From: Candidatus Gastranaerophilales bacterium
GTDB lineage: Bacteria > Cyanobacteriota > Vampirovibrionia > Gastranaerophilales > Gastranaerophilaceae
Assembly: GCA_944323685.1 (NCBI GenBank)
Contig: CALUTJ010000001.1
Span: forward strand, 1 to 64,000
Direction: 5' to 3'
DNA length: 64,000 bases
In this document: positions 8,629 to 16,768 of the stretch, piece after piece
How positions within the stretch are numbered: position 1 is the first letter of the stretch
Layout: each line of letters begins with the position of its first letter
Notes under the pieces: generated by a model
Databases searched by the model: none
The model's input: only the letters and a program-made list of their open reading frames with translations
What the model was told of the DNA's origin: nothing
Translations under genes and position numbers: made by a program

Positions 8629-10041
8629 TTACAACATTTTTTCCGGATTCAAAATATAATTCGGGTCAAATACTTTTTTGATTTGAATCATAAGATTAAG
8701 CGTTGTTTTATCTATTACAAGCGGTAAAAAATTAGCTTTCTGGCACCCGATGCCGTGCTCTCCCGATAAAGTTCCGCCGAGGGATGCCGCCAGTTTGAAG
8801 AGTTCTGCTTTAGCTTTTTCAAAATTATTTTTTTGTTTTTTATCACGCAAATCAAGGGCAAAATTAGGATGTATGTTTCCGTCGCCGATGTGCCCCATAA
8901 CCATTGTTATCAAATTGTATTTTTTGCTTATGTCTAATATTCCCTTTGTCAGCTCAGCAATTTTTGAGCGTGGAACAACGACATCCTCGGTGATAACATT
9001 AGGGGCAAGCTGTGCACAGGCACCGAAAGCAGAACGTCTTGCCGTCCAGATTTTTTGTTTTTGCAACTCATCCTGCGCGCAATCAATTTTTTCTGCTCCG
9101 TATTCAGTACATATTTGTATTATTTTTTTCTCCTGTAACTCTACAGAAGCACTGTCTCCGTCAATTTCAATTAATAATACTGCTTCTTTATCGCATAACA
9201 GGCCGTTAGGATAAAAATGCTCTATTGTCTGTACCGTTTTTTTGTCAATTAAATCGATTACGGACGGGGTAAGATGATTGTTTATTATACCGCTTACCGC
9301 ATTCACCGCGTTTTCTACGGTGTTAAAATATGCAAGCATAACGTTTGTCGTTTCAGGAGCGGGGATAAGCCTTAATGTAGCTTCTGTAACAATTCCGAGC
9401 GTACCTTCGGAACCGACAATCAGTTGTGTTAAATTGTATCCGGTAACGTTTTTTACGGTTTGTGAGCCGGTACGGATTATTGTGCCATCAGCGAGTACTA
9501 CCTCAAGGTCGAGCACGTAGTCTTTAAAAGTTCCGTATTTAAAGGCTCTCGGGCCTCCGGAACAAAGAGCAATGCCGCCGCCTATTGTTGAAACAGCGAG
9601 GTTTGACGGGTCAGGCGGAAAAAACAGACCTATGCCTTTTACTGCTCTTTGCAGGTCACCTACAACAACACCGGGCTGGACTTTGCAGGTTAAATCCTGA
9701 TTGTTTATCTCGAGAATTTTATTCATTTGAGAAAAATGAATAATTATTCCGCCTTTTACAGGATTACAGCCACCTGCGTGGTTGGACCCCGCACCGCGGG
9801 CTATTACGGGTATTCTGCGTTTGTTGGCAATTTTTAATATTTCGCTGACCTGCTGTGTGTTTTGCGGTATTACAACAACTTTCGGATAATTTTTGTCAAA
9901 AGGTATATGCGCACAATCAAACGAATATGCATATATGCCTTCTAAGTCCGTTATTATGTTATTTTTTCCGACTATTTTGGTGAGGGCTGAAACTATGCCG
10001 TCATCAAAGTGTATAAATGAATTTTTATCAGTGGTTAGCAT
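8629..10041 (-). CDS. FAD-linked oxidase, GlcD/LctD-like (2-hydroxyacid dehydrogenase)
   Basis: 470 aa with an N-terminal PCMH FAD-binding domain (about residues 35-215; RGAGSNHAGGCNPVKGG, PPDPSNLAVSTIGG) and an FAD-oxidase C-terminal domain that keeps the metal-site motif HIGDGNIHPNF and GTLSGEHGIGCQK. The family oxidises glycolate, D-lactate or similar 2-hydroxyacids and passes electrons to quinone, to a GlcEF-type partner or to an electron-transfer flavoprotein. No GlcE/GlcF is adjacent; etfBA occur in another operon of the window (25388-27155), so ETF coupling is possible but only inferred. The ATG at 10041 lacks an obvious Shine-Dalgarno sequence. Confidence 0.88.
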   Translation of the reverse strand: MLTTDKNSFIHFDDGIVSALTKIVGKNNIITDLEGIYAYSFDCAHIPFDKNYPKVVVIPQNTQQVSEILKIANKRRIPVIARGAGSNHAGGCNPVKGGIIIHFSQMNKILEINNQDLTCKVQPGVVVGDLQRAVKGIGLFFPPDPSNLAVSTIGGGIALCSGGPRAFKYGTFKDYVLDLEVVLADGTIIRTGSQTVKNVTGYNLTQLIVGSEGTLGIVTEATLRLIPAPETTNVMLAYFNTVENAVNAVSGIINNHLTPSVIDLIDKKTVQTIEHFYPNGLLCDKEAVLLIEIDGDSASVELQEKKIIQICTEYGAEKIDCAQDELQKQKIWTARRSAFGACAQLAPNVITEDVVVPRSKIAELTKGILDISKKYNLITMVMGHIGDGNIHPNFALDLRDKKQKNNFEKAKAELFKLAASLGGTLSGEHGIGCQKANFLPLVIDKTTLNLMIQIKKVFDPNYILNPEKML

Positions 10042-10217
10042 AGTAGTATTATAATTCAGTTTTTTCAGAATTAAAATATTATATTAAGCTTTTTAATCCG
10101 AAATTTGATTTTAATATTATTTTAAATTGCCTGAATACATTCACGTTTATACGTTATTATTATTGACATTTGCTCTCATAATCTTTGCGTAACGTTTTGA
10201 GAATGAGGAGAGAATAT

Positions 10218-10925
10218 ATGCGCAAAATTATTGTTATGTTAGCTGCAATGCTTGTTATTTCAAGTTATACAGCCAATGAAGCCTTCTGCGGAATAATTGA
10301 TGTAAATCGTTATGATGAGGATTCTGCGATTACGGAAATATATGAAAACACTTCACCCTCAATTGTACTGATAGAAGCAGATTTGCCTGACGGAACGTCA
10401 ACAGGAACAGGTTGTATAATAGATTCAAGAGGCTATATTTTAACAAGTTCACATGTTATAACCGGCGCACCTACGCTTCAGGTGACAATTTCAACCGGTG
10501 AAGTTTTTAAAGGTGATGTTGTTTCTGTCATGGGAAAAGACAGCGATTTGGCAATAATAAAAATAAACGCCAAAAAAGCTTTGCCTGTTATTTCTTTGGG
10601 TGATTCGGAAAAAGTTAAAGTAGGGCAAAAGGTTCTTGCTATAGGCAATCCGTTCGGTTTTAGCAATACGCTTACAACAGGCATAGTTTCAAGGATTGAC
10701 TACAAAAAGAACAAAATACAAACTGATGCTGCTATTAATCCGGGAAATTCCGGCGGCCCTATAATAAATATTCGCGGCGAGGTAATCGGAATAAGCCAGT
10801 CAATATATAACCCCGATAATAATATTTCAAATATCGGCATTGGCTTTGCCGTACCAATTAATGAGGCAAAAAATTTCATAAAACTCGCTATGACTAATGC
10901 AAAACTCTCTAAATCCGATAATTAG
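10218..10925 (+). CDS. Secreted trypsin-like serine protease (DegP/HtrA type without PDZ)
   Basis: 235 aa beginning at ATG 10218, chosen for the GAGGAGA five to twelve bases upstream; an in-frame start at 10185 is less likely. Residues 1-24 form a signal peptide (MRKIIVMLAAMLVISSYTAN). The chymotrypsin-fold domain has a complete catalytic triad: His79 (TSSHVI), Asp110 (DSDLAII) and Ser178 (NPGNSGGP). Unlike typical DegP/DegQ it ends after the protease domain with no PDZ domain, so an independent periplasmic protease is likely. Single gene between divergent and convergent neighbours. A TTGACA sits at about 10165, but no good -10 was found. Confidence 0.88.
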   Translation: MRKIIVMLAAMLVISSYTANEAFCGIIDVNRYDEDSAITEIYENTSPSIVLIEADLPDGTSTGTGCIIDSRGYILTSSHVITGAPTLQVTISTGEVFKGDVVSVMGKDSDLAIIKINAKKALPVISLGDSEKVKVGQKVLAIGNPFGFSNTLTTGIVSRIDYKKNKIQTDAAINPGNSGGPIINIRGEVIGISQSIYNPDNNISNIGIGFAVPINEAKNFIKLAMTNAKLSKSDN

Positions 10926-10930
10926 AAGCA

Positions 10931-11254
10931 TTAGTACTTGAAGGAACGCTCAATATTTTTTTGAAGCATTTGTTCGCAAGAAGAGTATTCTGTTTCAATC
11001 ATTTGCAATTTTTGCTTGTATTGTTCCATTTTCATATCAAGCTGCTTTTCCATCACGTTTAAGCGTTCTTTGCGTGCTTCTAATTTCTTAACCAGAGGGT
11101 CATCAGCATCCAAATCGGTACCGACATTAAGTAAATCGGTACAGGTTTTAGACAAATTCATTTTTGCTTCAGTGATCAATTGTACTTTATACTCAAGGTC
11201 GAGCCTGTAAGCATTCAAATACATTAATCTAAGTTGTGCTGTTGCCATGCCCAT
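10931..11254 (-). CDS. Short MGMAxxQxR-family helical protein (needle-like)
   Basis: 107 aa, predicted almost entirely helical. The N-terminus MGMATAQLRLMYLNAYRLDLEY matches in pattern those of the genes at 12725 and 13940 (MGMAASQARYLG...EYEGQQ); shown in parts. The C-terminal coiled coil ends KNIERSFKY, matching the KNVENVFKTF and KNIEETFKTF ends of the same paralogues. It lacks their Thr/Ser-rich central domain. Start ATG 11254 is preceded by AAGGGTGG. No signal peptide or membrane segment. Function unknown; its likeness to the N/C-helix-only plan of needle subunits is an inference. Confidence 0.78.
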   Translation of the reverse strand: MGMATAQLRLMYLNAYRLDLEYKVQLITEAKMNLSKTCTDLLNVGTDLDADDPLVKKLEARKERLNVMEKQLDMKMEQYKQKLQMIETEYSSCEQMLQKNIERSFKY

Positions 11255-11278
11255 AATTGGACCACCCTTGTCTAGTTT

Positions 11279-11551
11279 TTATCGTTGCAGATTGATTTTG
11301 TTTCCCTTGAGGAAAACGTGTTCGTTGTTTTCGGCTATCAGCTGTTCCATCTGGTTCAATTTGTACATCTGGTAGTTTACTCTGTACTTCGCCATCTTCA
11401 ACTTTCGGTTCATGGTAAGGTAATCTTTAACCATTGCTGTAATCTGTGCCATAAAGATTTGCAGCGGATTATGCCTTTTGAGATAAGACATCAAGTAACC
11501 AAAGAAGTTAACTATTTTTTGCAAGTTTGTCATTAAAGCTTCTTGAAACAA
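11279..11551 (-). CDS. Small basic helical protein of the MGMA locus
   Basis: About 90 aa, rich in Lys, Met, Tyr and Gln and predicted all-helical, with an amphipathic hydrophobic N-terminal half (VNFFGYLMSYLKRHNPLQIF). I recognise no family. The start is uncertain: TTG 11551 has AAGGAG six bases upstream and is preferred; GTG 11569 and ATG 11533 are in frame. It lies 24 bp upstream of the short MGMA gene on the same strand, so the two are probably cotranscribed. Confidence 0.65.
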   Translation of the reverse strand: MFQEALMTNLQKIVNFFGYLMSYLKRHNPLQIFMAQITAMVKDYLTMNRKLKMAKYRVNYQMYKLNQMEQLIAENNEHVFLKGNKINLQR

Positions 11552-11640
11552 TGTTGACTCCTTGTCCACTTGGACCTACATAACAATAAAAACAGAACCC
11601 TGAATATTATTGCTTTATCTCTAAAAATTCTTAATAATTC

Positions 11641-11850
11641 TTAATAAATAAAGTTAATATTCGTTTCTACAGCTGCTTTAAGCAGTGCTAAGCAGCTTTT
11701 GTGTTCCTTATTATCTATCGGCATATTTTTGTGATTCTTTAGTAAATTTGAATGATAATTGAACAAATTGTAATAAAAAGTTACAATCTGTTTTAAGACG
11801 TTGCAAATTAACAGTTTATTTAAAACTGTTTTGGTTGTGGATTTAGTCAT
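11641..11850 (-). CDS. Small basic protein, unknown
   Basis: 69 aa from ATG 11850, which has AAGGGG six bases upstream; a longer in-frame reading would run into the gene upstream. Lys/Asn/Leu-rich with a hydrophobic aromatic stretch in the middle (QIVTFYYNLFNYHSNLL) and a cysteine near the end. No recognised domain. It begins 17 bp after the glycine-rich protein and may belong to the same transcript. Support is the ribosome site and position only. Confidence 0.45.
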   Translation of the reverse strand: MTKSTTKTVLNKLLICNVLKQIVTFYYNLFNYHSNLLKNHKNMPIDNKEHKSCLALLKAAVETNINFIY

Positions 11851-11866
11851 ATTGCCCCTTAAATAA

Positions 11867-12694
11867 CTACATATTTTGAACTTGTTTGCTGTTGCTTTCG
11901 ATATCGTCTTTAAGCATCTTTTTAACGATATCGCCCTGTGTATCAAGCATTTTTACAACAGTTTCAATGTTTCTTACCTTATTTGAAAGTATAGTATCAG
12001 CATTAGATAATATGCTGCCGGAAATATTTTGGTATGCAGCAAGACCGGCCGATGAGGTACCTTGCAGCAAGTTGCCTAATACTGTGGCTCCAAGACCAAA
12101 ACCTCCCATATAAGGAGCCATTGCCTGAACAACACCTGCAAAACCGGAAACTATACCGGCTGTCGGTAATACCCAGCTTGTTCCGGGAACACCGAATCCT
12201 GATGCGACGCCTGCTCCGTATGCGGCAGCATTAAGACCAACGGAACCGCCTATACTGCTTGCGGAATATAAGCCGGACGCACCGCCGGTTATTGTTCCGT
12301 CACTGTAGCTTGTATCCATTCCAAAGCCCCATGCTATCGGCGCAGCACCGCTCGGGAAACCTGGGTAGTTACCTAAGTCAGTAATACCAAAAGCCGCGCT
12401 GCCGCTGTCTAAAATGGAGTTGCCGCCGCTAATCGGCGACCAGTAAGAAGTACCGGGAATGTTCATTGTTGTATTGCCGCCCATAATCGGCATGAAAGCA
12501 CTTGGTGAAATCAATCTTGCAATCTGCCATAAAAAGCTGCCTGCTGTACCAAACCCTGCGCCGTCAAGTGCTGAACCGCTAACAGTTAAATCTCTTAATC
12601 TGTCGTAAGTTTCAAATAACTGTGCTTTAGCGTCTGAGCTTGCTTTGCCGAATTTGTTTGCTATTACAAGATATCCGTCATTTTTATAAGACAT
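11867..12694 (-). CDS. Glycine-rich hydrophobic protein of the MGMA locus
   Basis: 275 aa. Residues 45-215 are unusually rich in Gly, Ala, Ser and Pro with repeated small-residue stretches (GGASGLYSASSIGGSVGLNA, VPGTSWVLPTAGIVSGF), which could be membrane-inserting or a flexible surface structure. The C-terminal 50 residues form an amphipathic helix (NKVRNIETVVKMLDTQGDIV, then KKMLKDDIES). There is no classical signal peptide. The ATG is preceded by GAGGG. It lies 30 bp downstream of the first long MGMA paralogue. I do not recognise the family. Confidence 0.72.
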   Translation of the reverse strand: MSYKNDGYLVIANKFGKASSDAKAQLFETYDRLRDLTVSGSALDGAGFGTAGSFLWQIARLISPSAFMPIMGGNTTMNIPGTSYWSPISGGNSILDSGSAAFGITDLGNYPGFPSGAAPIAWGFGMDTSYSDGTITGGASGLYSASSIGGSVGLNAAAYGAGVASGFGVPGTSWVLPTAGIVSGFAGVVQAMAPYMGGFGLGATVLGNLLQGTSSAGLAAYQNISGSILSNADTILSNKVRNIETVVKMLDTQGDIVKKMLKDDIESNSKQVQNM

Positions 12695-12724
12695 AGTGCC
12701 CTCACATATTTTCTAATCATTTAA

Positions 12725-13702
12725 TTATTGAAATGTCTTAAATACATTTTCAACGTTTTTATCAATAACTTTCTTAACCGAATCAAGTTCTGTTTGCAAA
12801 GCTTCCTGCTCTGTATCAAGCTGTTTCAATCTCAATTCAAGAGTTCTGTCAGTTTCTTGCAGCTCTTCTGTTTTTGCGTTGATATCGGCTACTTCTTTTT
12901 CATAATTTGCTTTGTCTACATTGTATTGATCCATTGCGTCATCATAGGCCTGTTCATCATATTCACGACCTACTGAAAGTTTATAATCATACTGGTAACC
13001 GTCTTCATCAGTCCAGCTTATATTGTTATATAAACCAGATGATGACGTACCTACAGTTGCATTTTCGATAGTTTTTGTTGACTCCTGCTGCACGGTCATA
13101 ACGCTTAATAAATCAACATTCTGACTGCCTGCTGTTTTGGGGTCAAAACCTGTTTTTGTTGCATTTATGTAGTATGTTGTTTTATTCACTGAATTTGTGA
13201 ATGTGTAATATGTATCAGTTGTTTCGTTTTGATATGTAATATTCGGGTTTTTATTGAATTCATCTATCATATATTCGGGTAAATCGGTAAGACTGTTAGA
13301 TAAATCGTAGTTATTACCGTTTTCTAAATATATTTTGTTTCCGCTGGAAGAACCGTTTACATAAACTGACTGATTTGATGCAACATTATATTGCGGAACA
13401 TCTTCATTATATTTAGTGATAACTGTATAAGTCTGCGGATCTGAACCTGCATTAGGGGTTATAGATGTAACCGTAACTTTGCCGTCAGATGTAGTCGGGT
13501 CATCATACTGATAAACATCAGTATAGTACTCGGATTGTGTAGGCGGTGTTGGAACCGTTAACCCTAACAATCTTCTGAACAAACCTGCGCTTTCATTAGC
13601 CAGCGCTGTTCTTTGCTGGTTAACCTGCTGTCCTTCGTACTCAACATTTATTTTTCTGGCTGTGATACCTAAATATCTAGCCTGTGATGCTGCCATGCCC
13701 AT
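12725..13702 (-). CDS. Long MGMAxxQxR-family protein, flagellin-like layout (paralogue A)
   Basis: 325 aa in three parts: a conserved N-terminal helix region (1-45, MGMAASQARYLGITARKINV), a variable, probably beta-rich, Thr/Ser/Asn/Tyr-rich centre (about 50-245) and a conserved C-terminal coiled coil (about 255-325, ending DSVKKVIDKNVENVFKTFQ). The N- and C-parts are nearly identical to those of the next gene upstream (13940-14950), while the centres differ. Conserved helical ends with a divergent middle is the design of flagellin and hook proteins, but there is no flagellin motif and no flagellar gene nearby. No signal peptide. Start ATG has GGAGA ten bases upstream. Confidence 0.8.
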   Translation of the reverse strand: MGMAASQARYLGITARKINVEYEGQQVNQQRTALANESAGLFRRLLGLTVPTPPTQSEYYTDVYQYDDPTTSDGKVTVTSITPNAGSDPQTYTVITKYNEDVPQYNVASNQSVYVNGSSSGNKIYLENGNNYDLSNSLTDLPEYMIDEFNKNPNITYQNETTDTYYTFTNSVNKTTYYINATKTGFDPKTAGSQNVDLLSVMTVQQESTKTIENATVGTSSSGLYNNISWTDEDGYQYDYKLSVGREYDEQAYDDAMDQYNVDKANYEKEVADINAKTEELQETDRTLELRLKQLDTEQEALQTELDSVKKVIDKNVENVFKTFQ

Positions 13703-13939
13703 ATTCTTTTGTCTCCGTTCTTAACTTACTAACCATTAAAATTTAATTATCTTTCTTGAATTGTCACATTATGCACATCATATGTTAAGAATTATTACTC
13801 TCATTATAAATGTTCGTGTGCCAATTTTTAAAGCCTCTTAAAAGAAAAATCCTCTGTTTGATGTACTCCTTTTTAAAATAAATACCGGCCTTCTAATTTT
13901 CAAGCAGACTATTAAAAAGCCGGTTTAAAAATTGGAGTA

Positions 13940-14950
13940 TTATGCAAATGTTTTGAATGTTTCTTCTATGTTTTTATCAATTACCTTTTTAACTGCGTCT
14001 AATTCGGTTTGAATTGCCTGTTGTTCAGTGTCTAACTGGTCTAAGTGCAATTCAAGGTTTTTATCCTGTTGTTGGATAATTTCAGTTTGAGAGTTGATAT
14101 CAGCAATAGCTTTATCATAGATTGCTTTTTCAGCGTTGTATGTTTCCATTGCTGCATCGTAAGCTTCATCATCCTGAGTTGTTTGTTGTGTGAGTGAACA
14201 AGTAACAACGTCACCGTTTTCATTTGTGAAGGTTACTGATTTATATCTGCCTGTTCCGTCGCCTGCTGGTTCAAGAACTGCATCATTATAAGTTTTGTAA
14301 TCATTTTTAGCGATACCTTCGGCAGAATATAAAGAAAGTGTTGCACCTCTTGCCATAAGTTCTTCAAATGTCTCGTCTTCGCTTACTGCGGGGATGTAGT
14401 ATTCAACACCGCCGTCTGTAAACTTGAAGAAGTATGTATCTTCAGTGATGTTGTCTACATTGTTTTCGTCAGCTTCTTGGAATTTTGCTGTCAAAGCTGA
14501 ATATTTTTGAGGTTCGACAAGAGTGTGAGCACTGTTGTGACCGATTTGAATTGTATAAGTGTCATCATCGCCTTTTGCAATAGTGTATCTGTCTGAACCG
14601 GTACCTGTATTAACAATTTCCGTTCTGTTAGAAAGAATATCAGTAGTTGATCTGTATGTTGAAATTGTATAGTGATAGTCTCCGTTTTCGTCCGGTGTAG
14701 GATTTTTGTGAATACTGTCGATTGTATATTTCTGGCTTGTAGAATTATCAGTGAAAACATATTCTGTTTTTGTATAATCCGTTGCAGCCGGAGGAGTCGG
14801 CACGTGAAGTGACAACATCTGATTGAACAGGCCTGCGCTCTGGTTAGCCAGTGCGGTTCTTTCCTGGTTAACTTGTTGACCTTCGTATTCAACGTTAGTT
14901 TTTCTTGCTGTTAAGCCGAGGTATCTGGCTTGTGATGCTGCCATTCCCAT
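13940..14950 (-). CDS. Long MGMAxxQxR-family protein, flagellin-like layout (paralogue B)
   Basis: 336 aa, paralogue of the preceding entry. The first 60 residues keep MGMAASQARYLGLTARKTNV and then EYEGQQVNQERTALANQSAG, followed by the same VPTPP hinge at about residue 50; the last 75 residues keep the coiled coil (LDQLDTEQQAIQTELDAVKK, VIDKNIEETFKTF). The centre (60-255) has no clear likeness to paralogue A and is rich in Thr, Asp and Tyr. Start ATG has AGGAG upstream. 237 bases separate it from paralogue A, so each may have its own promoter. Function unknown. Confidence 0.8.
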   Translation of the reverse strand: MGMAASQARYLGLTARKTNVEYEGQQVNQERTALANQSAGLFNQMLSLHVPTPPAATDYTKTEYVFTDNSTSQKYTIDSIHKNPTPDENGDYHYTISTYRSTTDILSNRTEIVNTGTGSDRYTIAKGDDDTYTIQIGHNSAHTLVEPQKYSALTAKFQEADENNVDNITEDTYFFKFTDGGVEYYIPAVSEDETFEELMARGATLSLYSAEGIAKNDYKTYNDAVLEPAGDGTGRYKSVTFTNENGDVVTCSLTQQTTQDDEAYDAAMETYNAEKAIYDKAIADINSQTEIIQQQDKNLELHLDQLDTEQQAIQTELDAVKKVIDKNIEETFKTFA

Positions 14951-15135
14951 TGCTAATACTCCTTATTGTTTTTTAATTTGCATATCTGTTATATTAATCG
15001 GCACACTTTTACAAAAACTTTAGTAATTTTAGTTATAATGTTACAAAAAGTTTACAATTTAGCTAAAAATGCACTGTACTAACCTTTTTAGTCTTTAATA
15101 ATTTAAATTAAAAAGTCAATTTTAGATAAGAAACA

Positions 15136-15169
15136 TAAAAAAAGACCTGAACTTTTATGTTCAGGTCTT
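15136..15169 (-). terminator. Rho-independent terminator of ilvC
   Basis: An 11-bp perfect stem (15142-15152 with 15159-15169, AAGACCTGAAC) with a 6-base loop, followed on the minus strand by a T-run (15136-15141). It lies 20 bp beyond the ilvC stop. Confidence 0.9.
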
Positions 15170-15189
15170 AAATAATGTATACAGATATA

Positions 15190-16218
15190 TTAGTTTTTAT
15201 CTCTGTTTATGATTTTATCATTATCCTTCCAGGCAAACTTAGAGCGCAACTCTTTGCCGACCTTTTCAATAAGGTGGTCTTCTCCTGCCTGCTCAAGAGA
15301 ACGGAATTTCTTCATACCTGACTCGTATTCTTCAATCCATTCTTTAGCAAATTTGCCGTCTTGAATTTCTTTGAGAACTTTTTTCATCTCTTCTTTTACA
15401 GCAGGAGTAATGATTCTCGGCCCGATTGTTAAATCGCCCCATTCCGCTGTGTTGGAAATAGAATATCTCATATCAGAAATACCGCCTTGATTTACAAGGT
15501 CAACGATTAACTTCATTTCGTGCAAGCATTCAAAATATGCCATGTAAGGAGAATATCCAGCCTCTACAAGAACTTCAAAGCCTGCTGTGATTAAAGCTGA
15601 AAGACCTCCGCAAAGTACGGCCTGTTCACCGAAAAGGTCAGTTTCTGTTTCTTCTTTAAAGGATGTTTCATAAATACCTGCTCTGCCGGCACCGATAGCT
15701 GATGCATAAGCAAGAGCAACTTCTTTTGAATCACCTGCCGGGTCTTGATAAACTGCAATCAAAGAAGGAACGCCTTTGCCTGCTTGATATTCGCTTCTGA
15801 CTGTATGGCCGGGGCCTTTCGGTGCAACCATTAACACATTGATGTCAGAAGACGGAACTATTCTTTTAAAGTGAATATTAAAACCGTGAGCAAACATTAA
15901 ATACTGGCCCGGGCGCATATTCGGTTTGATTTGTTCTTCATATACTTTAGCCTGAACCTCATCAGGAATAAGAATTTGAATCAAATCAGCCCATTTAACA
16001 GCATCTTCAATGCTCATAACTTTTAAACCTTCGGCTTGAGCTTTTTTAGCTGAAGCACCGCCTAGTCTGGCGCCAATAACAACATCAACCCCGCTGTCTT
16101 TGAGGTTTGTTGATTGGCCGTAGCCCTGTGAACCGTAGCCAATAACCGCAACTTTTTTATTAAGGATTTTGCTTTTATCAATATCAGCATCCATGTAAAC
16201 TTTCAATTCGTGAGCCAT
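15190..16218 (-). CDS. ilvC: Ketol-acid reductoisomerase (NADP+), class I
   Basis: Converts acetolactate or acetohydroxybutyrate to the dihydroxy acids of valine and isoleucine synthesis, using NADPH and Mg2+. 342 aa, the class I length. Visible: Rossmann glycine motif [13 protein letters not shown] (about residue 27), metal and active-site segments [27 protein letters not shown] and [11 protein letters not shown] at 16218 is preceded by AGGAGAGA. Stands alone with its own terminator; no other ilv gene is in the window. Confidence 0.97.
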   Translation of the reverse strand: MAHELKVYMDADIDKSKILNKKVAVIGYGSQGYGQSTNLKDSGVDVVIGARLGGASAKKAQAEGLKVMSIEDAVKWADLIQILIPDEVQAKVYEEQIKPNMRPGQYLMFAHGFNIHFKRIVPSSDINVLMVAPKGPGHTVRSEYQAGKGVPSLIAVYQDPAGDSKEVALAYASAIGAGRAGIYETSFKEETETDLFGEQAVLCGGLSALITAGFEVLVEAGYSPYMAYFECLHEMKLIVDLVNQGGISDMRYSISNTAEWGDLTIGPRIITPAVKEEMKKVLKEIQDGKFAKEWIEEYESGMKKFRSLEQAGEDHLIEKVGKELRSKFAWKDNDKIINRDKN

Positions 16219-16654
16219 TCTTCTCTCCTTTTAAAGTAATACTTTTCTATTCACCATTATTCTATCACATCAAATTTTTATAATGTTAAATATTTCAATT
16301 TGTTTATTAAAAATATTTCATAAAAACAGATGAAAACGCTGGACAAAATATTGTTTTTATGTATTACTATATAATGTAGTATTAACATTTTTTATCGGTA
16401 ACAAAAAATGAGAATCAGAAAATACCAAAAGCGACAGTTTTATACAAACTAGAAGTCTTCGCAATATTTTGAAAAGATTGCGGTAATTCCGCATGAGCAT
16501 AGAGCAGAATTTGTGGAGTCTTCTGATAAATTCGGAAGGCTTTTTTGTCTGCAAAAAACTCAAAATTTGTTACAAAATATAAAAAAAGTTGAATTTTATA
16601 GCACAAATAAATATTTACAGTTATTAAAAATATTAATTCTAAGGAGAAATATAA
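16219..16654. other. Intergenic region with an interrupted reading frame
   Basis: The 436 bases between ilvC and the next genes hold no intact conserved gene. On the plus strand an ATG at 16408 opens 14 codons (MRIRKYQKRQFYTN) to TAG 16450-16452, after which the same frame stays open for about 68 codons without a start (KSSQYFEKIAVIPHEHRAEF onward). This could be a pseudogene with one nonsense mutation or chance. An inverted repeat GCGG-TAATT-CCGC lies at about 16480-16492. Promoter of the downstream genes is presumably in 16560-16640 but I could not pick it. Confidence 0.3.
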
Positions 16655-16735
16655 ATGTTTAATAATCGACGATATACACAATCAAGGGCAAAAGCTCAAA
16701 TAGTATTGGTTATGAACTTGGTATGGGGCCTATAG
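16655..16735 (+). CDS. Possible 26-residue small protein or leader peptide
   Basis: ATG 16655 follows a strong ribosome site (AAGGAG, 8 bases upstream) and opens 26 codons (MFNNRRYTQSRAKAQIVLVM then NLVWGL) to TAG 16733-16735, 33 bp before the next gene. The first half is basic, the second hydrophobic. It might be a leader peptide or a remnant; the only support is the ribosome site and spacing. Confidence 0.35.
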   Translation: MFNNRRYTQSRAKAQIVLVMNLVWGL

Positions 16736-16768
16736 TACGCTATACCCCGGTGTATAAAGGAAATTTAA

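Noticed and set aside
13850-13935. Long-loop hairpin with ACCGGC / GCCGGT arms after paralogue B
   Set aside because: The loop is about 30-40 bases and there is no T-run, so a terminator call is not safe.
10931-14950. Flagellar or type III secretion genes
   Set aside because: No flagellin, hook, export ATPase or translocator signature can be seen. Only the overall layout is alike.
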